Origin: Bathymodiolus brooksi
Taxonomy: Eukaryota > Mollusca > Bivalvia > Mytilida > Modiolidae
Length of the DNA stretch: 64,000 bases
Direction of reading: 5' to 3'
Assembly (NCBI GenBank): GCA_963680875.1
Contig: OY804577.1
Location: 103,675,906-103,739,905, forward strand
This document shows, one piece after another, positions 41,882 through 54,665 of the stretch. The notes under the pieces are model-generated. The model made no database searches and was not told the DNA's origin. It saw only the letters and a list, made by a program, of their open reading frames with translations. The position numbers and the translations under genes were made by a program. Each line of letters opens with the position of its first letter. Position 1 is the stretch's first letter.

Positions 41882-42110
41882 TGGTATTTAACACCACTTT
41901 CAACAAATTCCAGTGCGGATCAGTTTTATTGGTGGAGTAAAATGGAGAGCACAGAGAAAAACCACGGACCTGCCACAAGTCACTGGCAAACTTTATCACA
42001 TAATGTTGTATCGCCTGAGCTAGATTCGAACTCGTAACGTTAGTGGTGATAGGTACTGATTACATAGGTAGTTGTAAATCCAGCTACCAAACGATCACGA
42101 CCACAAAGGC
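41882..42110 (-). mobile_element. SINE1, near-complete, minus strand
   Basis: Read on the minus strand it has a tRNA-like head ('gatcgtttggtagctgg', then 'gagttcgaatc' as box B), a body with 'ccgtggtttttctctg' and 'ccaccaataaaactga', and ends 'gaaagtggtgttaaatacc'. It aligns along its length with the plus-strand copy at 48436-48682. The plus-strand frame 41765-42037 runs across it and is not a gene. Confidence 0.85.
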
Positions 42111-43524
42111 TCCTTACGGACTACTGAGTTAAATATTCTAGAACTAGATACATATGGTAACTATCGTGATAGAACATTACATAATAAAAAAAATATACTT
42201 TATTTGGTATACTGATACCCTAATGAAGAATTTGTTAAATTTTGAAAATGAATTGATTAAAAATAGAAAATCGTGAATTTAATGGTAAAAAGTGGGAAGG
42301 GAAGGGTTGAGAATCTAAAAAGATTTTTTTTGTTTGGCTTAAACTAAAAATTGAAACAAAAATGAGAAAAGGAAAATATGTCTTAAAAATAAAAACTGTG
42401 ATCATCTAGGCAAGGATTTGCATAGTAGAACTACTATATAAATCATTGATCTAGGTAGGGAAGGTCAATTAAGTTTTCCCTTTCCGTAAACTGGATATAT
42501 CATACAGATGAAGAATATTTTTTGCTGAAATTTTTTTAAAATAATCATAAATGTGTTCCCTTTGGATTGTTAATTACAAACATAAATAATTTTTTTTTAT
42601 TATTGGCCGTTTTTATATTTATTTTGAATAAGCTCGCCTTTAAATGATATACAGTACCAACTATGCTACTTGAAATTCTATTTGTTCATTGTTACAAGTT
42701 TTTTTTATTATTGTTCTTTTTCTGTGTTTGTTGAAAATTGTATATTACTGCCTATGAGGTATACATGAATTTGTTGTGTTCCTGTGTACATGTATGGTTT
42801 TGATTGTTTATCCTTTTACCCACATTTTTATTATTAGTCATAAAGGGACAGTTTTTTCCCAGAACAAAAATTCTGTTTCAGAGTGCATTTTTATTTTCAG
42901 GTACAAAAATGTAGCATCGAAATCTTTTTATCAGAATAAAATACACCCTTTTCCCCTAATGCTAATGCAAAGAAATGAAATGTGGTACACGTATACACCG
43001 TTAGGAATTTAATTAATAACCTAATATCCCTGTCGTTCTGTAGTCAACTGTTCCAGCGCAATGGTTGTAAGTATAAGATACAGTACTATCCAAAAAAAAA
43101 AGAAGCGACCCGTATTGAATATCCCGCAACACGGGTAACTTCTTTTGTTTCATAATAGTTTATCTAACTTGTACAATAATGTATAATTTATAATATAAAA
43201 AAAAAGTCGTGAGAACAGTTTTGTTTGTGAGCGAAATGTACAGAATTTTCCTATTCATGTTATAAGGGCATTATATATTGACGTGTCCTTGTACATAACG
43301 TTAATAATTCAAGCGTCATCGAGATTAAAACGTTCCGCTAACCACTTATGGAACAACAAATTATTCAACCTGAGAGTAGGGAGGCATTGCATGTGTGCTG
43401 AATTTTGTGAGTACCAATCAATGGAATCCACGTTAATCCCTAGTATGAGATTGGTGACCGTATCGACCTATTTTGGTCATCAATGCAAAAGCTTAAGGAC
43501 CCAGCTACTCAAAATCTGATGTAT
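42111..43524. other. No gene recognised
   Basis: AT-rich DNA. A small 'acccgt..acgggt' hairpin with flanking 'aagaag/cttctt' lies at about 43103-43145. Nothing else is supported. Confidence 0.5.
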
Positions 43525-43811
43525 CCTACATTATGTAGATTAGCTAAGCATGTCGATCTCATTCCGCACAGTAATGCCTACTGTGAGACCCTCTTCAGTA
43601 TGGTAAAAAAAAACTTACCACCGATATGAAGAGTCAGCTACCAGTGTATACAGCGATGTACACGGTATTAGGAACACTCTCTGTGGACTTCTTACCACTA
43701 AAATCAATGTGTTTAAAAAGACAGAATGCCACGAATGGAATCCATCCTTCTTAAAAGAGCCAAATCGGCAACATATGAAGCTCTCAATCATTAAACATGA
43801 ATTGATTTGAC
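43525..43811 (+). pseudogene. Decayed C-terminal end of a hAT-like transposase
   Basis: One frame reads 'HVDLIPHSNAYCETLFSMV'. After shifts others read 'DMKSQLPVYTAMYTVLGTLS' and 'KINVFKKTECHEWNPSFLK', ending in a stop near 43810. The 'PHSNA.CE..FS.V' followed by '.CHEW.PS..L' pattern is the C-terminal dimerisation region of a widespread mollusc hAT-like transposon protein family. Two or more frameshifts. No termini found. Confidence 0.6.
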
Positions 43812-44346
43812 AGTTAAATATTGATGTTTGAATTATCCTTTTCAATTAATAAAAAAATTAAGTTGGTACACATATTGAGTTTCTTTTTATTATGAAAACC
43901 GAGGTATCAATTAAAAAAACCGTAGACTAATCTGGACTTACGAAAACACAAACACAGAAAGTACGTCACCGAGAAACAAAACAAGAACTACAGACATATA
44001 TTGTGATATAAGATGACAGAAGCTGTATGGTAGTTGTTCAACCCCAAATGCTCTCAGAGTGCACCATTTTGCATCTATTCGTCAAAAAAAATTTCCAGCC
44101 CCCCCCCCCCCCTACCGCTTTTGGAACAATAAGGGTTGGCACGTATGTCATTGTATTAATTAGAATTTATTGTGATGCAATGATTGTATTAAATAAGAAT
44201 CGCTTGTGGTACAGTCATTGTATTACTATTAAATAAGAATTTATTGAGTGCAATCATTGTCTTAAATAAGAACTCAATATGGTGCTTTTTATTGTAATCA
44301 TGTATTAGATAGTTGTGGAGCAGTCTTTGTAATAAATAAGGGGTTA

Positions 44347-44392
44347 GGGTTATGGCGTTTAACACCACTTTCAACAATATCATAAATAAGAA
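44347..44392 (-). mobile_element. SINE1 tail fragment
   Basis: On the minus strand it reads 'gatattgttgaaagtggtg' and 'ttaaacgcc', the terminal part of SINE1. It lies in a region of repeated 'taaataagaatt' words (44150-44600). Confidence 0.6.
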
Positions 44393-44687
44393 TAGACTTA
44401 GTGCAGTCATTGTAATAGATAAAAATTGACTTAGTGTAATATTTATATTAATAATGATTGATTATGGTGCAGTATTTGTTTTAAATAAGAATTGATCATG
44501 ACTTAATGTGGTTATTACATTTAATGAGAATTAAGATTGCACATGGTGCATTTATCATATTAAATTTGAATTTATTGTGATGCAGTTATGTTAACTAGAA
44601 ACTCAAATTCAAATGATAAAGTAATTATTATGAAATGTTTATAATTAACACTGAGGAATATTATCTATAAATAGAACTAAGTATTAT

Positions 44688-44783
44688 ATATACCATGGAT
44701 CTTACGAATTAACTTATTTAAACCAACGAATCCGAAAGATGAGTTGGTTTCAATAAGTTCATGAGTAAGATCCATGGTATATA
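44688..44783. repeat. ~96-bp foldback
   Basis: Outer arms 'tatataccatggatcttac' and inner arms with 'aaaccaac/gttggttt' are inverted around a 15-base loop. It is followed by a direct repeat of 'atgacgt(c/a)aaaatcatgg' (about 44819 and 44852). It may be a hairpin MITE. Confidence 0.6.
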
Positions 44784-45308
44784 TGGTTTGTAACAGAAAT
44801 TACATGATTGACAGATCTATGACGTCAAAATCATGGAATAACAGATCCTATGACGTAAAAATCATGGAATAACATCAAGATCTTCATGTTAGACCATGCT
44901 TTGTAAAAGTTCACTATTTTTAAGTTGATTATTGCATAAAAACATCAAAGGAAAAATGCATATTTATATTACAACATCTATTGCATCTGAAATCACCAAA
45001 ATAAAATAATTTTTTCTTTAGTAAACCGTGAAATTTAGAATTTAGAAGTTTTAATCTTCAAAAACTGCAGATTATTAACTCATCAGATAACGGCATGTAC
45101 CTTGGTTTTATTCCGGCTATTATTGATATGCTGAAAAGCTTCAATTTGCACTTTCTGAATAAACTTACTTACAACCATATATGCATGGCCAGTATATTGT
45201 TATCTTATTCCGTTTGTACCAGTGAAAATGATCTGGATGCGGTGGTTTCCCCCTAGTACAACTAGCATAACCATGGTTTCACAAGGTTTCGTTGACTTGT
45301 ATACATAA

Positions 45309-45889
45309 AACAATGGTCATGATCCTCGCTAACATATAGATTGTCCATTCCAGACTGTCAAAACAATGGCCATGATCCTCGCTAACATATAGATTGTCCA
45401 TTCCAGACTGTCAAAACAATGGTCATGATCCTCGCTAACATATAGAATGTCCATTCCAGACTGTCAAAACAATGGTCATGATCCTCGCTAACATATAGAT
45501 TGTCCATTCCAGACTGTCAAAACAATGGTCATGATCCTCGCCAACATATAGATTGTCCATTCCAGACTGTCAAAACAATGGTCATGATCCTCGCTAACAT
45601 ATAGATTCTCCATTCCAGACTGTCAAAACAATGGTCATGATCCTCGCTAACATATAGATTGTCCATTTCAGACTGTCAAAACAATGGTCATGATCCTCGC
45701 CAACATATAGATTGTCCATTCCAGACTGTCAAAACAATGGTCATGATCCTCGCTAACATATAGATTCTCCATTCCAGACTGTCAAAACAATGGTCATGAT
45801 CCTCGCTAACATATAGATTGTCCATTCCAGACTGTCAAAACAATGGTCATGATCCTCGCTAACATATAGATTGTCCATTCCAGACTGTC
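45309..45889. repeat. 53-bp minisatellite, 11 copies
   Basis: The unit 'caatggtcatgatcctcgct' plus 'aacatatagattgtcc' plus 'attccagactgtcaaaa' starts at 45311 and repeats every 53 bp. Copies differ at only a few sites (ggtc/ggcc, gctaac/gccaac, attgtcc/attctcc), so the array is homogeneous and probably young. Confidence 0.93.
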
Positions 45890-47015
45890 CCTTCGATTAT
45901 CTCTAACGTTTATTATATGGATATTCCAGGAAAATTATTTCGATCTTCAATCAGTCTTTATCATTACAAAATTAATGGCAACTTATATTGACTCTACAAC
46001 AGACAAAGTGTTATTTGTAAATATCATTTTAGTGATCTGTTTATTGACACGTGCTGTCAGGGCCTACGAGAGGGGAGTTCAGCCGTTATATCGGTCCGGG
46101 GCCCGGAGAGCCAAGAAGGGGCCTGTGAATATCTCAAGAGCCCCTAAATATTAAACAAAGAAGTTTTATTTTGATTTTTTCATATTTGGGGGCATTTTCA
46201 ACTATTTTTAGTTTATTTAGAAAAATAATTATGTAAAATTCACTTAGACTTCTGAATTCTGTTGCACATGAAATAAAGTATTTATGAAAGCTGTTTACCA
46301 GTGGTTTTATTGGACCTCAAATCCTCAATTTTGATAGAAGTATCAGCCTGTTCCTGGGTCCTGAAGCATTCTTGTTCCACCTTGTAGAATTTCTCTTGGA
46401 GACCCTGCGTGCTGTAACTGTTTATGTGCTGCGACAGCCATGGAACCTTGGTGGGATTTTCTCATAAAACACTTTCCATTAGATCTCTAGGTATGATTCC
46501 ACATATATGACGAAGAAATAATGTTCCAACGATACCATTTGCATGCCTAGCCGATGATATAGAACACCTTACCGTAAAATCTTTCTGGTAGGCATATGCA
46601 AGTCAATGTACATCTGAATACAACAGATCCAGGATGAGCGAATACTAGACTCATGAATTTTCGGTTGGGACCCGTCAAAATTTTATCCTACAAGGACCTC
46701 TAGCTGAGTTTCTGTGAAATAACCGATACACACAAAGTGGTCCCCAGTATACAATGTACTTAGTAGGTGAAAATTTACATTTCTTTTCTTCAATACACTT
46801 TGTACACCAATTTGCTTGCAATTGCTATGGGATGAAAGTGGAATATCTTTCCATGAAACGAGAATTTCAAGTCTGACAAAAATCATTTGTACTTCTGAAG
46901 GGTATCATTTCACTTTTTCTGGATTAAAGGTCATCAACCATTGCTTAGTAAAAATAATTCCCTAGTTCATGAATGTCGCGCATGGTTAACTGTGGTTTTT
47001 TTTCCATCTTGGTAA
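45890..47015. other. No gene recognised
   Basis: A GC-richer patch at about 46058-46125 ('cggtccggggcccggag') stands out but has no coding sense that I can read. Nothing else is supported. Confidence 0.5.
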
Positions 47016-47293
47016 GGGACCGACCACTTAACTTGAAGGGGGGGGTTATGGTTTTTTGTTTCGTTCAGAAATTTGTTTTCGGACAACACAAGAGTTAGAA
47101 TATTTATTTTTTTGTCGCGCAAAGCGCGAAATTTTTTTCCAGAATTTAACATTAGGTTATATGACAAAAACTCTGAATCAGATTTTTGTTTTCCCTCCAC
47201 CAAAATCAGAATATTTTTTTCAGCAACATTGGGAATCAGAATATTTCTTTAGAAAAAAACCATAACCCCCCCTCAAGTTAAATGGTCGTTCCC
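47016..47293. mobile_element. 278-bp Harbinger-like MITE
   Basis: TIRs of about 40 bp, 'gggaccgaccacttaacttg' and the complement of 'gggaacgaccatttaacttg', each lead into a G/C run and 'ttatggttttt'. TAA flanks both ends (47013-47015 and 47294-47296). A 3-bp TAA/TTA duplication with G-starting TIRs fits PIF/Harbinger. Interior has no gene. Confidence 0.8.
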
Positions 47294-48435
47294 TAAGAAT
47301 ATCTAGACTGCATATATTTTACACTATGAATGAATTTTGTCACTGATATTGTGGATACACAATAAAAACAGAGCTGCCCCAGTACAGAACACTGAAGAAC
47401 ACCCGCATTATATCACCAATATAATCCGACAGCATATTGTAATCGGAGTAAAACATCATGCTACCATAATACAGCTTGTTTTCCCCGAGACAACACCATC
47501 TGTGATAAATGAGTAAGTTTTCTCAATAGAGGAATACTGCTGAAAAGATAGTTTACTAAAACTGGAACTTGCAATTGTTACGTTGAAGTCTGCTCTTCAC
47601 AAATTGGTCACGAATCTGTTGATTACTCTGTGTCACATACATCAAGTATCTTTCTCACTAGTCATTATCATCAAATTCCATCTCTTTTAAAACATTATGT
47701 AATAACCATAGCCCCCAACTCTCTTTCCTTGCCACCTTTTTACATATGACTGTAGGAGAAGAATATTTTTATCCCAGTTTAATCGAAATTTACCATGTTC
47801 GGTTGCACCGGACATATAAAAAAACATGTGCCTCTAGTTTGGTAGCAACACTATTTGATGTCGAATGTTTTTAAGGATCATCTACTGACAATTAATTTCG
47901 GTGCAAGGGTCAATCAATCGTTTCTGAGAAGAAGATATTTGCAAATTTAAGCCAATCATAAACTGTTATGCCCCCCCCTAAGGCGCCATGTAGTATAATT
48001 AGAGCTTAGAATTGTTATTTTTGAATTTGTGGTTTAAATAAGGAAGTGAATAAACTTGATATTCTAATTACGGTTTCACATTAATTTTTCCTTCTAATTC
48101 CTACAAAACTACATCTTTATATCATTGTTTTACATTAAGTAGTATATATTTGCCTGTCCTTTCACATTCTGTATCCGTATCATCCCTTCAAAATATATGA
48201 TCTGTTTGTACCAAACTTTTTAAAGAATAATATATGAGCGGTCAACAAAATGTTTCTTCATTTCTTTTAGTCTTGTATAAAATATGGCCACCATCAGTCA
48301 TAATAGTTTGGTTGTGTTACATTCAATATGACCATATTATGGCCATATAGTACTTATAGTTTCTGTTTGGATTAAATATGAACAATTCCTTTCTTGGGCA
48401 ACTGATGTTGATGCCATTGGACTTAGTAGTTTTGG
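47294..48435. other. No gene recognised
   Basis: AT-rich DNA without motif-bearing frames or repeats apart from the SINE that follows. Confidence 0.5.
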
Positions 48436-48682
48436 GTCGTCGTGATTGTATGGTAGTTGGATTTACAACTACCTGTGCAAACAGTGGCTATCACCACTAA
48501 AGTTCTGAGTTTGAATCCCTCCCATGGTGAGGTGTACTCCATGCAAAATTATGTGATAAAATTTGTCAGTGATTTGCAGCAAGTCTGTGGTTTTCTCCTG
48601 TTTCCTCCACCAATAAAACTGACTGCCACGATATAACTAAAAAATATTGTTGAAGGTGGCGTTAAACACCATAAACCTAATC
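48436..48682 (+). mobile_element. SINE1, near-complete, plus strand
   Basis: Head 'gattgtatggtagttgg', box B 'gagtttgaatccc', body 'gtctgtggttttctcctg', 'cctccaccaataaaactgac', 'tgccacgatataact', tail 'ggtggcgttaaacacc'. It is the direct counterpart of the minus-strand copy at 41882-42110. Confidence 0.85.
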
Positions 48683-48867
48683 CCTTCGTAGTTTATGGCT
48701 TGCTGATCAATTAAGTTTAACTAAAATGTGAATGTTAATGAATATGAAAGAAATTACAATTGAAACTTCGATACAAGCCAAACGATAAAGCATCTACATT
48801 GTATGAAATATGGTATTAAACCAACTGAGTCAATACAAACACAATGAAGACTATAAACTTTTAGTTT

Positions 48868-48919
48868 TTCACTTGAGACTTTAATACTGCTAAAGTTGAC
48901 ATTAAACGCCAATCAATCC

Positions 48920-48981
<62 letters not shown>
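48868..48981 (+). repeat. SINE-like tail with (ATCA)n microsatellite
   Basis: 'gttgacattaaacgccaatc' runs straight into about 16 uninterrupted 'aatc' units (to 48980). The 'attaaacgcc' word is the SINE1 3' terminus, so the microsatellite has probably grown from a SINE tail. Confidence 0.8.
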
Positions 48982-49108
48982 TTAATATTAAAAATATTCA
49001 GGGTAAGTCCACTTCTCAATATACTGAATACATTTTTGAAAATAATAAATATGTTAAGAATTATGAAATATTTCATATATAATAATAATTATATAATATA
49101 ATATTATT

Positions 49109-49915
49109 CTATTATTGCCTTCTCCTGAGGGACCTGTTCTCCTATAGTGTTGTCTGGTGAGGTATAGTATACATGCCAAATCTTGAAAGACTAAAAGTGG
49201 TAGGGGGGGGGGGGTCTGGGAAATTATTTTTTTCAGAAGGACGCAAAAATTTAAATATAGTACGATAAAACCATGAACAAATGGAATTTTTTTCAGAAGG
49301 ACGCAAAATGGTGCATTCTGTTGCATTTTGGATATAAAATATGTTCAGTCAAATCTTTAAATATAGTATGAAAACACCATGAAAAAATGGAAATTAGAAT
49401 TTTACATATACTCATCAGTCCATGCTGTCTTAAATACGTTATCATAACGTTAATGAGCCTTCTTTTTTTTCTGGCGTTTCGGACATATTCATTCAGACAT
49501 TGATCTGTTGATGTTTAGGAATCATAAGTTCAAAATGTAGTGCTTCAAAACTTTATTTTAAATACCGTTGCTGATTGGTGTTGCTAATGGAAGTTTCCGG
49601 TACAAATTAAGAGGCAAACGATTATGGAAAGGGCCTAAATAATTTGGATTTGTACTCATTTATACGTCGTGGAAATCTACAAGAATAATCAACATAAGAA
49701 CAATTCACGATAATTTTTTTTACATTTTTTTTTTAAATCGGTAGGAAAACATCTAAAATCGATAGGCGGTAGAAGACTTAAAAATTCGGTAGACTACCGC
49801 GTAAATTGGTAGGGTTGGTATGTATGGTATAGTGCCCTCACCGATTGATCAGGCACTATACCTCATCAGACAACACTATAGGAAAACTGTTCCCGAGGGG
49901 GAAGACAATAATACT
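49109..49915. mobile_element. ~0.8-kb element with ~55-bp TIRs
   Basis: 49113-49169 ('ttgccttctcctgaggg', 'cctatagtgttgtctgg', 'tgaggtatagt') is the inverted match of 49850-49912. Just inside the right TIR is a hairpin 'ggtatagtgcc/ggcactatacc' (49827-49863). The interior has a direct repeat of 'ttttttcagaaggacgcaaa' (49226 and 49289). No transposase seen; superfamily unknown. Confidence 0.7.
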
Positions 49916-49944
49916 TATAGTACATATCTCTTTCTGGAGATAAA

Positions 49945-51778
49945 AAACCAGAGGCTCCCAGGAGCTTGTAATCGCTCACCTGGATCAAAGCTGCTTTCAA
50001 TAACAACGCAACTGCACTGTGGCGGCCATCTTGGTGGAAAGCGCGACCGCCGGACACAATTTTGGAAGAGGACTATTCCATCAAAGTTTGGTTCTAATTG
50101 AGCTATTGGTTCCAGACATAATGGTTTTTATGTGAATTTCCCATAGGGTCCTATGCTAAAATAAGTTCAGCTATGCAGCCATCTTGGTCAGAGGGCGGGA
50201 CCACCAGACACAATTTTAGAAGAGGACCATCCAATGATTATTTTATCAAAGTTTGGTTCCAGACAAGAAGATTTTTATGTGAATTTCCCATAGGGTCCTA
50301 TGTTAAGCTAAGTTCGGCTGTGGGGGCCATCTTGGTGGAAGGGCCGAACCACCGGACACATGTTTGGAAGATAACCATCCAATGACTATTTCATCAAAAT
50401 TTAGTTCTTATTGAGCAAATGGTTTCAGACAAGAAGATTTTTATGGGAATTTCCCATAGGGTTCTATGTTAAATGAAGTTTGGCTGTGGCGGCCATCTTG
50501 GTCGGATGTCTGAAATGCCCGACACAATTTTGGAAGGGGACCACCCAAGGATCATTTCAGCAAAGTTTGGTTGAAATTGGCTCAGTAGTTTCAGGGGAGA
50601 AGATTTTTTTAAAATTTTATCCCCCTTTTTTTCTATTTTTAGCTTGGTGGCCAGCTTGGTTGGAAGTCGGGATCACCGGACACAATTTTGGAAGGGGGCC
50701 ATCCAAGGACCATTCCACCAAAGTTTGGTTGCAATTGGCCCAGTGGTTTCTGAGGAGAAGATTTTTATGTAAATTTCCCATAGGGTCCTATGTTAAGCTA
50801 AGTTCAGCTGTAGAGGCCATCTTGGTCGAAAGGCCGAACCGCCGGACATATTTTTGAAAGAGAACCATCCAATGAGTAGTTCATCAACATTTAGTTCTTA
50901 TTGAGCAAGTGGTTTCAGACAAGAAGATTTTTATGGGAATTTCCCATAGGGTCCGATGTTAAATTAAGTTCGGCTGTGGTGGCCATTTTGGTGGGATGTC
51001 TGAAATGCCTGACACAATTTTGGAAGGGGACCACCCAATGATCATTTCAGCAAAGTTTGGTTGAGATTGGCTCAGTAGTTTCAGAGAAGATTTTTTTTAA
51101 TTTCATCCCCCCTTTTTCTAATTTGCATAATCGGTCAAAATCGGCAAAAGTTCAAAGTTCATAAAAATTCCCGTAATATATGTTAAAAAGCTCATTATTA
51201 TGCTTATACAGTTCAAATTTGGGGACATTATGGCTTAAAATAGAGCAGTTTTGGCCATTTGAAGAAATTTCTATTATTAGTAACGGCGGCCATCTTGGAT
51301 ACAGGACGGCGCTAAAGGACACAATTTTGAAAGGGGACCACCTAAAGATCATTCAGACAAAGTTTGGTTGAAATTGGCCAAGTGGTTTCTAACAAGAAGA
51401 TTTTTAAATGATTTTTTGCTTATTTATGCCTAATTTGCATAATCGGTCAAAATCGGCAAAAGTTCAAAGTTCATAAAAAATCCCTTAATATATGTTAAAA
51501 AGCTCATGATTATGCTTATACAGTTCAAATTTGGGCACATTCTGGCTTAAAATAAAGCAGTTTTGGCCATTTGAAGAAATGTCTATTTTTAGTAATGGCA
51601 GCCATCTTGGATGGAGGGCGTGGCTATCGGACATAACTTTTAAAGGGAACCCCATAAGGATGATTCAGGCAAAGTTTAGTTTAAATTGGCCTAGTGGTTT
51701 CAGAGAAGATTTTTGAAAATTTTTACAGACGGATGATGGACGCCAAGTGATGGCAATAGCTCACACAGGTGAGCTAAA
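49945..51778 (+). mobile_element. Element with ~150-165-bp 'gccatcttgg' tandem core
   Basis: It opens 'cagaggctcccaggagc' and 'cgctcacctgg'. It consists of about nine diverged units marked by 'ggccatcttgg' (50025, 50178, 50327, 50489, 50816, 51289, 51601, plus variants at 50650 and 50982). Each has 'ggacacaattttggaag' and 'aaagtttggtt'. It ends 'gacgccaagtgatggcaa' and 'tagctcacacaggtgagcta'. The frames through it (e.g. 50173-50857) are repeat-derived. The inverted 'ctcacctgg/ccaggtgag' words near the two ends suggest short terminal repeats. Confidence 0.8.
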
Positions 51779-53134
51779 AAGGGCAATAATTCCAAAACGG
51801 GTAATGGGATTTACTTCAAAATTGCAGTGTAGGTAGATCTTGACATGCTGCACATTTTTGCAATTTAAACTTAACATCTATCTCTTATAGTTTTTGAAAT
51901 ATAAGACGAAAAATATTAAAATAAAAAAAAAAAATGATGAAAAAAGGGCAATAACTCCAACATGGGTAATCAGATTTACTTCAAAATTGCAGGGTATGTA
52001 GATCTCGACATGCTGCACAGTTTTGCAATTTAAACTTAACATCTATCTCTTATAGTTTTTTTTATATAAAGGATGAAATGTATTCAAAAATTTAAAATTT
52101 GATGAAAAAAGGGAAATAACTCTAAAATGGGTTATGGGATTTACTTCAAAATTGCAGTGTAGGTAGATCTTGACATGCTGCACATTTTTGCAATTTAAAC
52201 TTAACCTTTATCTCTTATAGTTTTTGAAATATAAGACGAAAAGTATTAAAATTTTTAAATATTTGATGAAAAAAGGGCAATAACTCCAACATGGGTAATC
52301 AGATTTACTTCAAAATTGCAGGGTATGTAGATCTTGACATGCTGCACATTTTTGCAATTTAAACTTAACATCTATCTCTTATAGTTTTTGAAATATAAGA
52401 CGAAAAATATTAAAATTAAAAAAAAAAAATGATGAAAAAAGGGCAATAACTCCAACATGGGTAATCAGATTTACTTCAAAATTGCAGGGTATGTAGATCT
52501 CGACATGCTGCACAGTTTTGCAATTTAAACTTAACATCTATCTCTTATAGTTTTTTTTATATAAAGGATGAAATGTATTCAAAAATTTAAAATTTGATGA
52601 AAAAAGGGAAATAACTCTAAAATGGGTTATGGGATTTACTTCAAAATTGCAGTGTAGGTAGATCTTGACATGCTGCACATTTTTGCAATTTAAACTTAAC
52701 CTTTATCTCTTATAGTTTTTGAAATATAAGACGAAAAGTATTAAAAATTTTAAATATTTGATGAAAAAAGGGCAATAACTCCAACATGGGTAATCAGATT
52801 TACTTCATAATTGCAGGGTATGTAGATCTTGCTGTGCTAATCATTTTTACTGAGTGTCAGATTTCTGATATTATTAACGGTTTTTGAGTTATTACCCAAA
52901 AACTTGCAATTTTACCATATGTTCTATTTTTAGTAACAGTGGCCATGTTGGTTGGTGCACGGCATCATCGGACACAATTTTGAAACTAGACACCCTAGTG
53001 ATGATTCAGACCAAGTTTGGTTTCAATTGGTCTAGTAGTTTCAGAGGAGAAGATTTTTGAAAAAGTTTACGACGTACGACGGACGCCAAGTGATGGCAAA
53101 AGCTCACTTGGCCTTTGGCCAGGTGAGCTAAAAA
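51779..53134 (+). mobile_element. Second tandem-core block with 495-bp higher-order repeat
   Basis: Seven units of about 165 bp start with 'gggcaataactcc' or variants at 51780, 51946, 52111, 52275, 52441, 52606 and 52770. Units 2-4 are almost identical to units 5-7, giving a 495-bp higher-order period. One 'ggccatgttgg' unit follows (52929). The 3' end 'gacgccaagtgatggcaaaa' leads to a hairpin 'agctcac.tggcc..ggcca.gtgagct' (53101-53129). It appears to extend, or be fused to, the block ending at 51778. Confidence 0.88.
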
Positions 53135-53850
53135 GGTGAATTCGGCATTTATATTGCCAAACCACACCTTGTCATATTGACAGTAAAACATTAAACAGAC
53201 TACAACACTGCCTATTTCTTTTTATTTCTTTATTGTCTTATTCTGCCTGTTAAAAGCCTTCCAATTGATTGAATTACAATATTGAAGTAACATAGATAGA
53301 AAAAAATATACTTTCATTTACAATTAACATTACATGTATTTTAAATTTCCCAATAAAGTAAATTCTGTACCACATTTTTTATTCACACCTATATATTAAC
53401 GATACAACCTGTATAAAAAAAGAGATCAAACTACCACGAAATAATTGTATGTCAGTTATTTTACCTTCCACAACAAAAATGGGTTACATTGTGATTTGTG
53501 GAAAGGATTTTTATAATATAATATATAAGTTATTTAATTTAATTTTAGAAAAACAGAATTGATTAAATAATCAATTTAAGGCGCCATCTATTTTAAAGGA
53601 TTTAAATCTTGCCAAAAATATATAAAAATAACACTGGAAAATCTATGTCACGGGTATAGTGCCCGCGGGAAATCGTTTGAAATTGGTATAGTTCCCGTCA
53701 CTAGGTATAGTAGCCCGTTGTCAAGTGTACTCTTCAAAAATAATTAACACTAATCATCCAATCAAAATAAAGCATTTTCATATACATGTATGTACTATAA
53801 TATAATATTTGTGTCTTGAATGCATGATACAGCCGTCTCCCATCAGCTGT
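53135..53850. other. No gene recognised
   Basis: AT-rich DNA. Three 'ggtatagt.cccg' words occur at 53645, 53676 and 53705, which may be a small inverted or repeated element. Confidence 0.45.
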
Positions 53851-54440
53851 TAAATTTGAAAAAGTGCCCATTTTAACAAATCAAGTTTCATACCTCTGTA
53901 ACAATAAATGCAAAAATCCCCAAACTCAAAAGACAGCTTATTTTGATCAATCTTAACAAATACAATGCATAAAAATTTCATGAGACATAATAGTATTAGT
54001 ATTTTTTATGAACAAAGTCCCATTATGCTGGAACTCTTCAAATCATAAGATAAACTTTTTTCATCAATCATAAGGCTGTGCTAAAATTTTGTGAAATTTG
54101 GTCAAAGCAAACTGGAGTTATTGTCAGATATGTGAAAAATATCCTATGTTTTTAACAAAATAAAGTCCCATATCTCTACAACGGCAAAAGTGAAAATCGT
54201 CAAATTGGAAAGGTAATATACTTTATCAATCCTTACTTCTGTGTAAAAAAGGTTGTTAAATTTGGCAAACTCAGAGTTAAGTTATCATCAGAGATGTGAA
54301 GAAATGTCTATTTTTTATGAACAAAGTCCCATAACTCTGCAACAGCAAAAGTAAAAATGGTCAAAATCGAAAGATATCATACTTTCATCAATGTGCAAGA
54401 AGTTCATGAAATATGTTCAAAACAAACATGCTTTACCGTA
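53851..54440. repeat. Degenerate ~155-bp tandem repeat
   Basis: About four diverged units are marked by 'aacaaagtccca' (54013, 54163 variant, 54323), 'ctctgcaac..caaaagt' and 'aaaatcgtcaaa'. It lies 3' of the minus-strand host gene. Confidence 0.6.
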
Positions 54441-54665
54441 GGCTGTGCTGCCAGATACTATATATCCTGTCTTTGATTGTCATATAAAAATTAACAAGTT
54501 TTTAAACAAATGTAATGTTTAATATGAAAATAGATTATATGTGTACACAAGTAAGTCATGAACTATGTTATTCTACATTTTATTATATATAGCTTTGAAT
54601 TTTAGGGCTTTGAATAACTGTTTGTTTTAGAGCTTTCTACATATTCAAAGCCAATACACAATGTA

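Noticed and set aside
45309..45889. Possible CRISPR array of 53-bp repeats
   Set aside because: Repeats are head to tail with no spacers.
46967..47265. Opposed open frames of 69-78 codons
   Set aside because: They lie in or overlap the Harbinger-like MITE and its TIRs.
49820..50857. Open frames of 70-125 codons
   Set aside because: They are produced by the 'gccatcttgg' tandem core and lack codon-level conservation across units.
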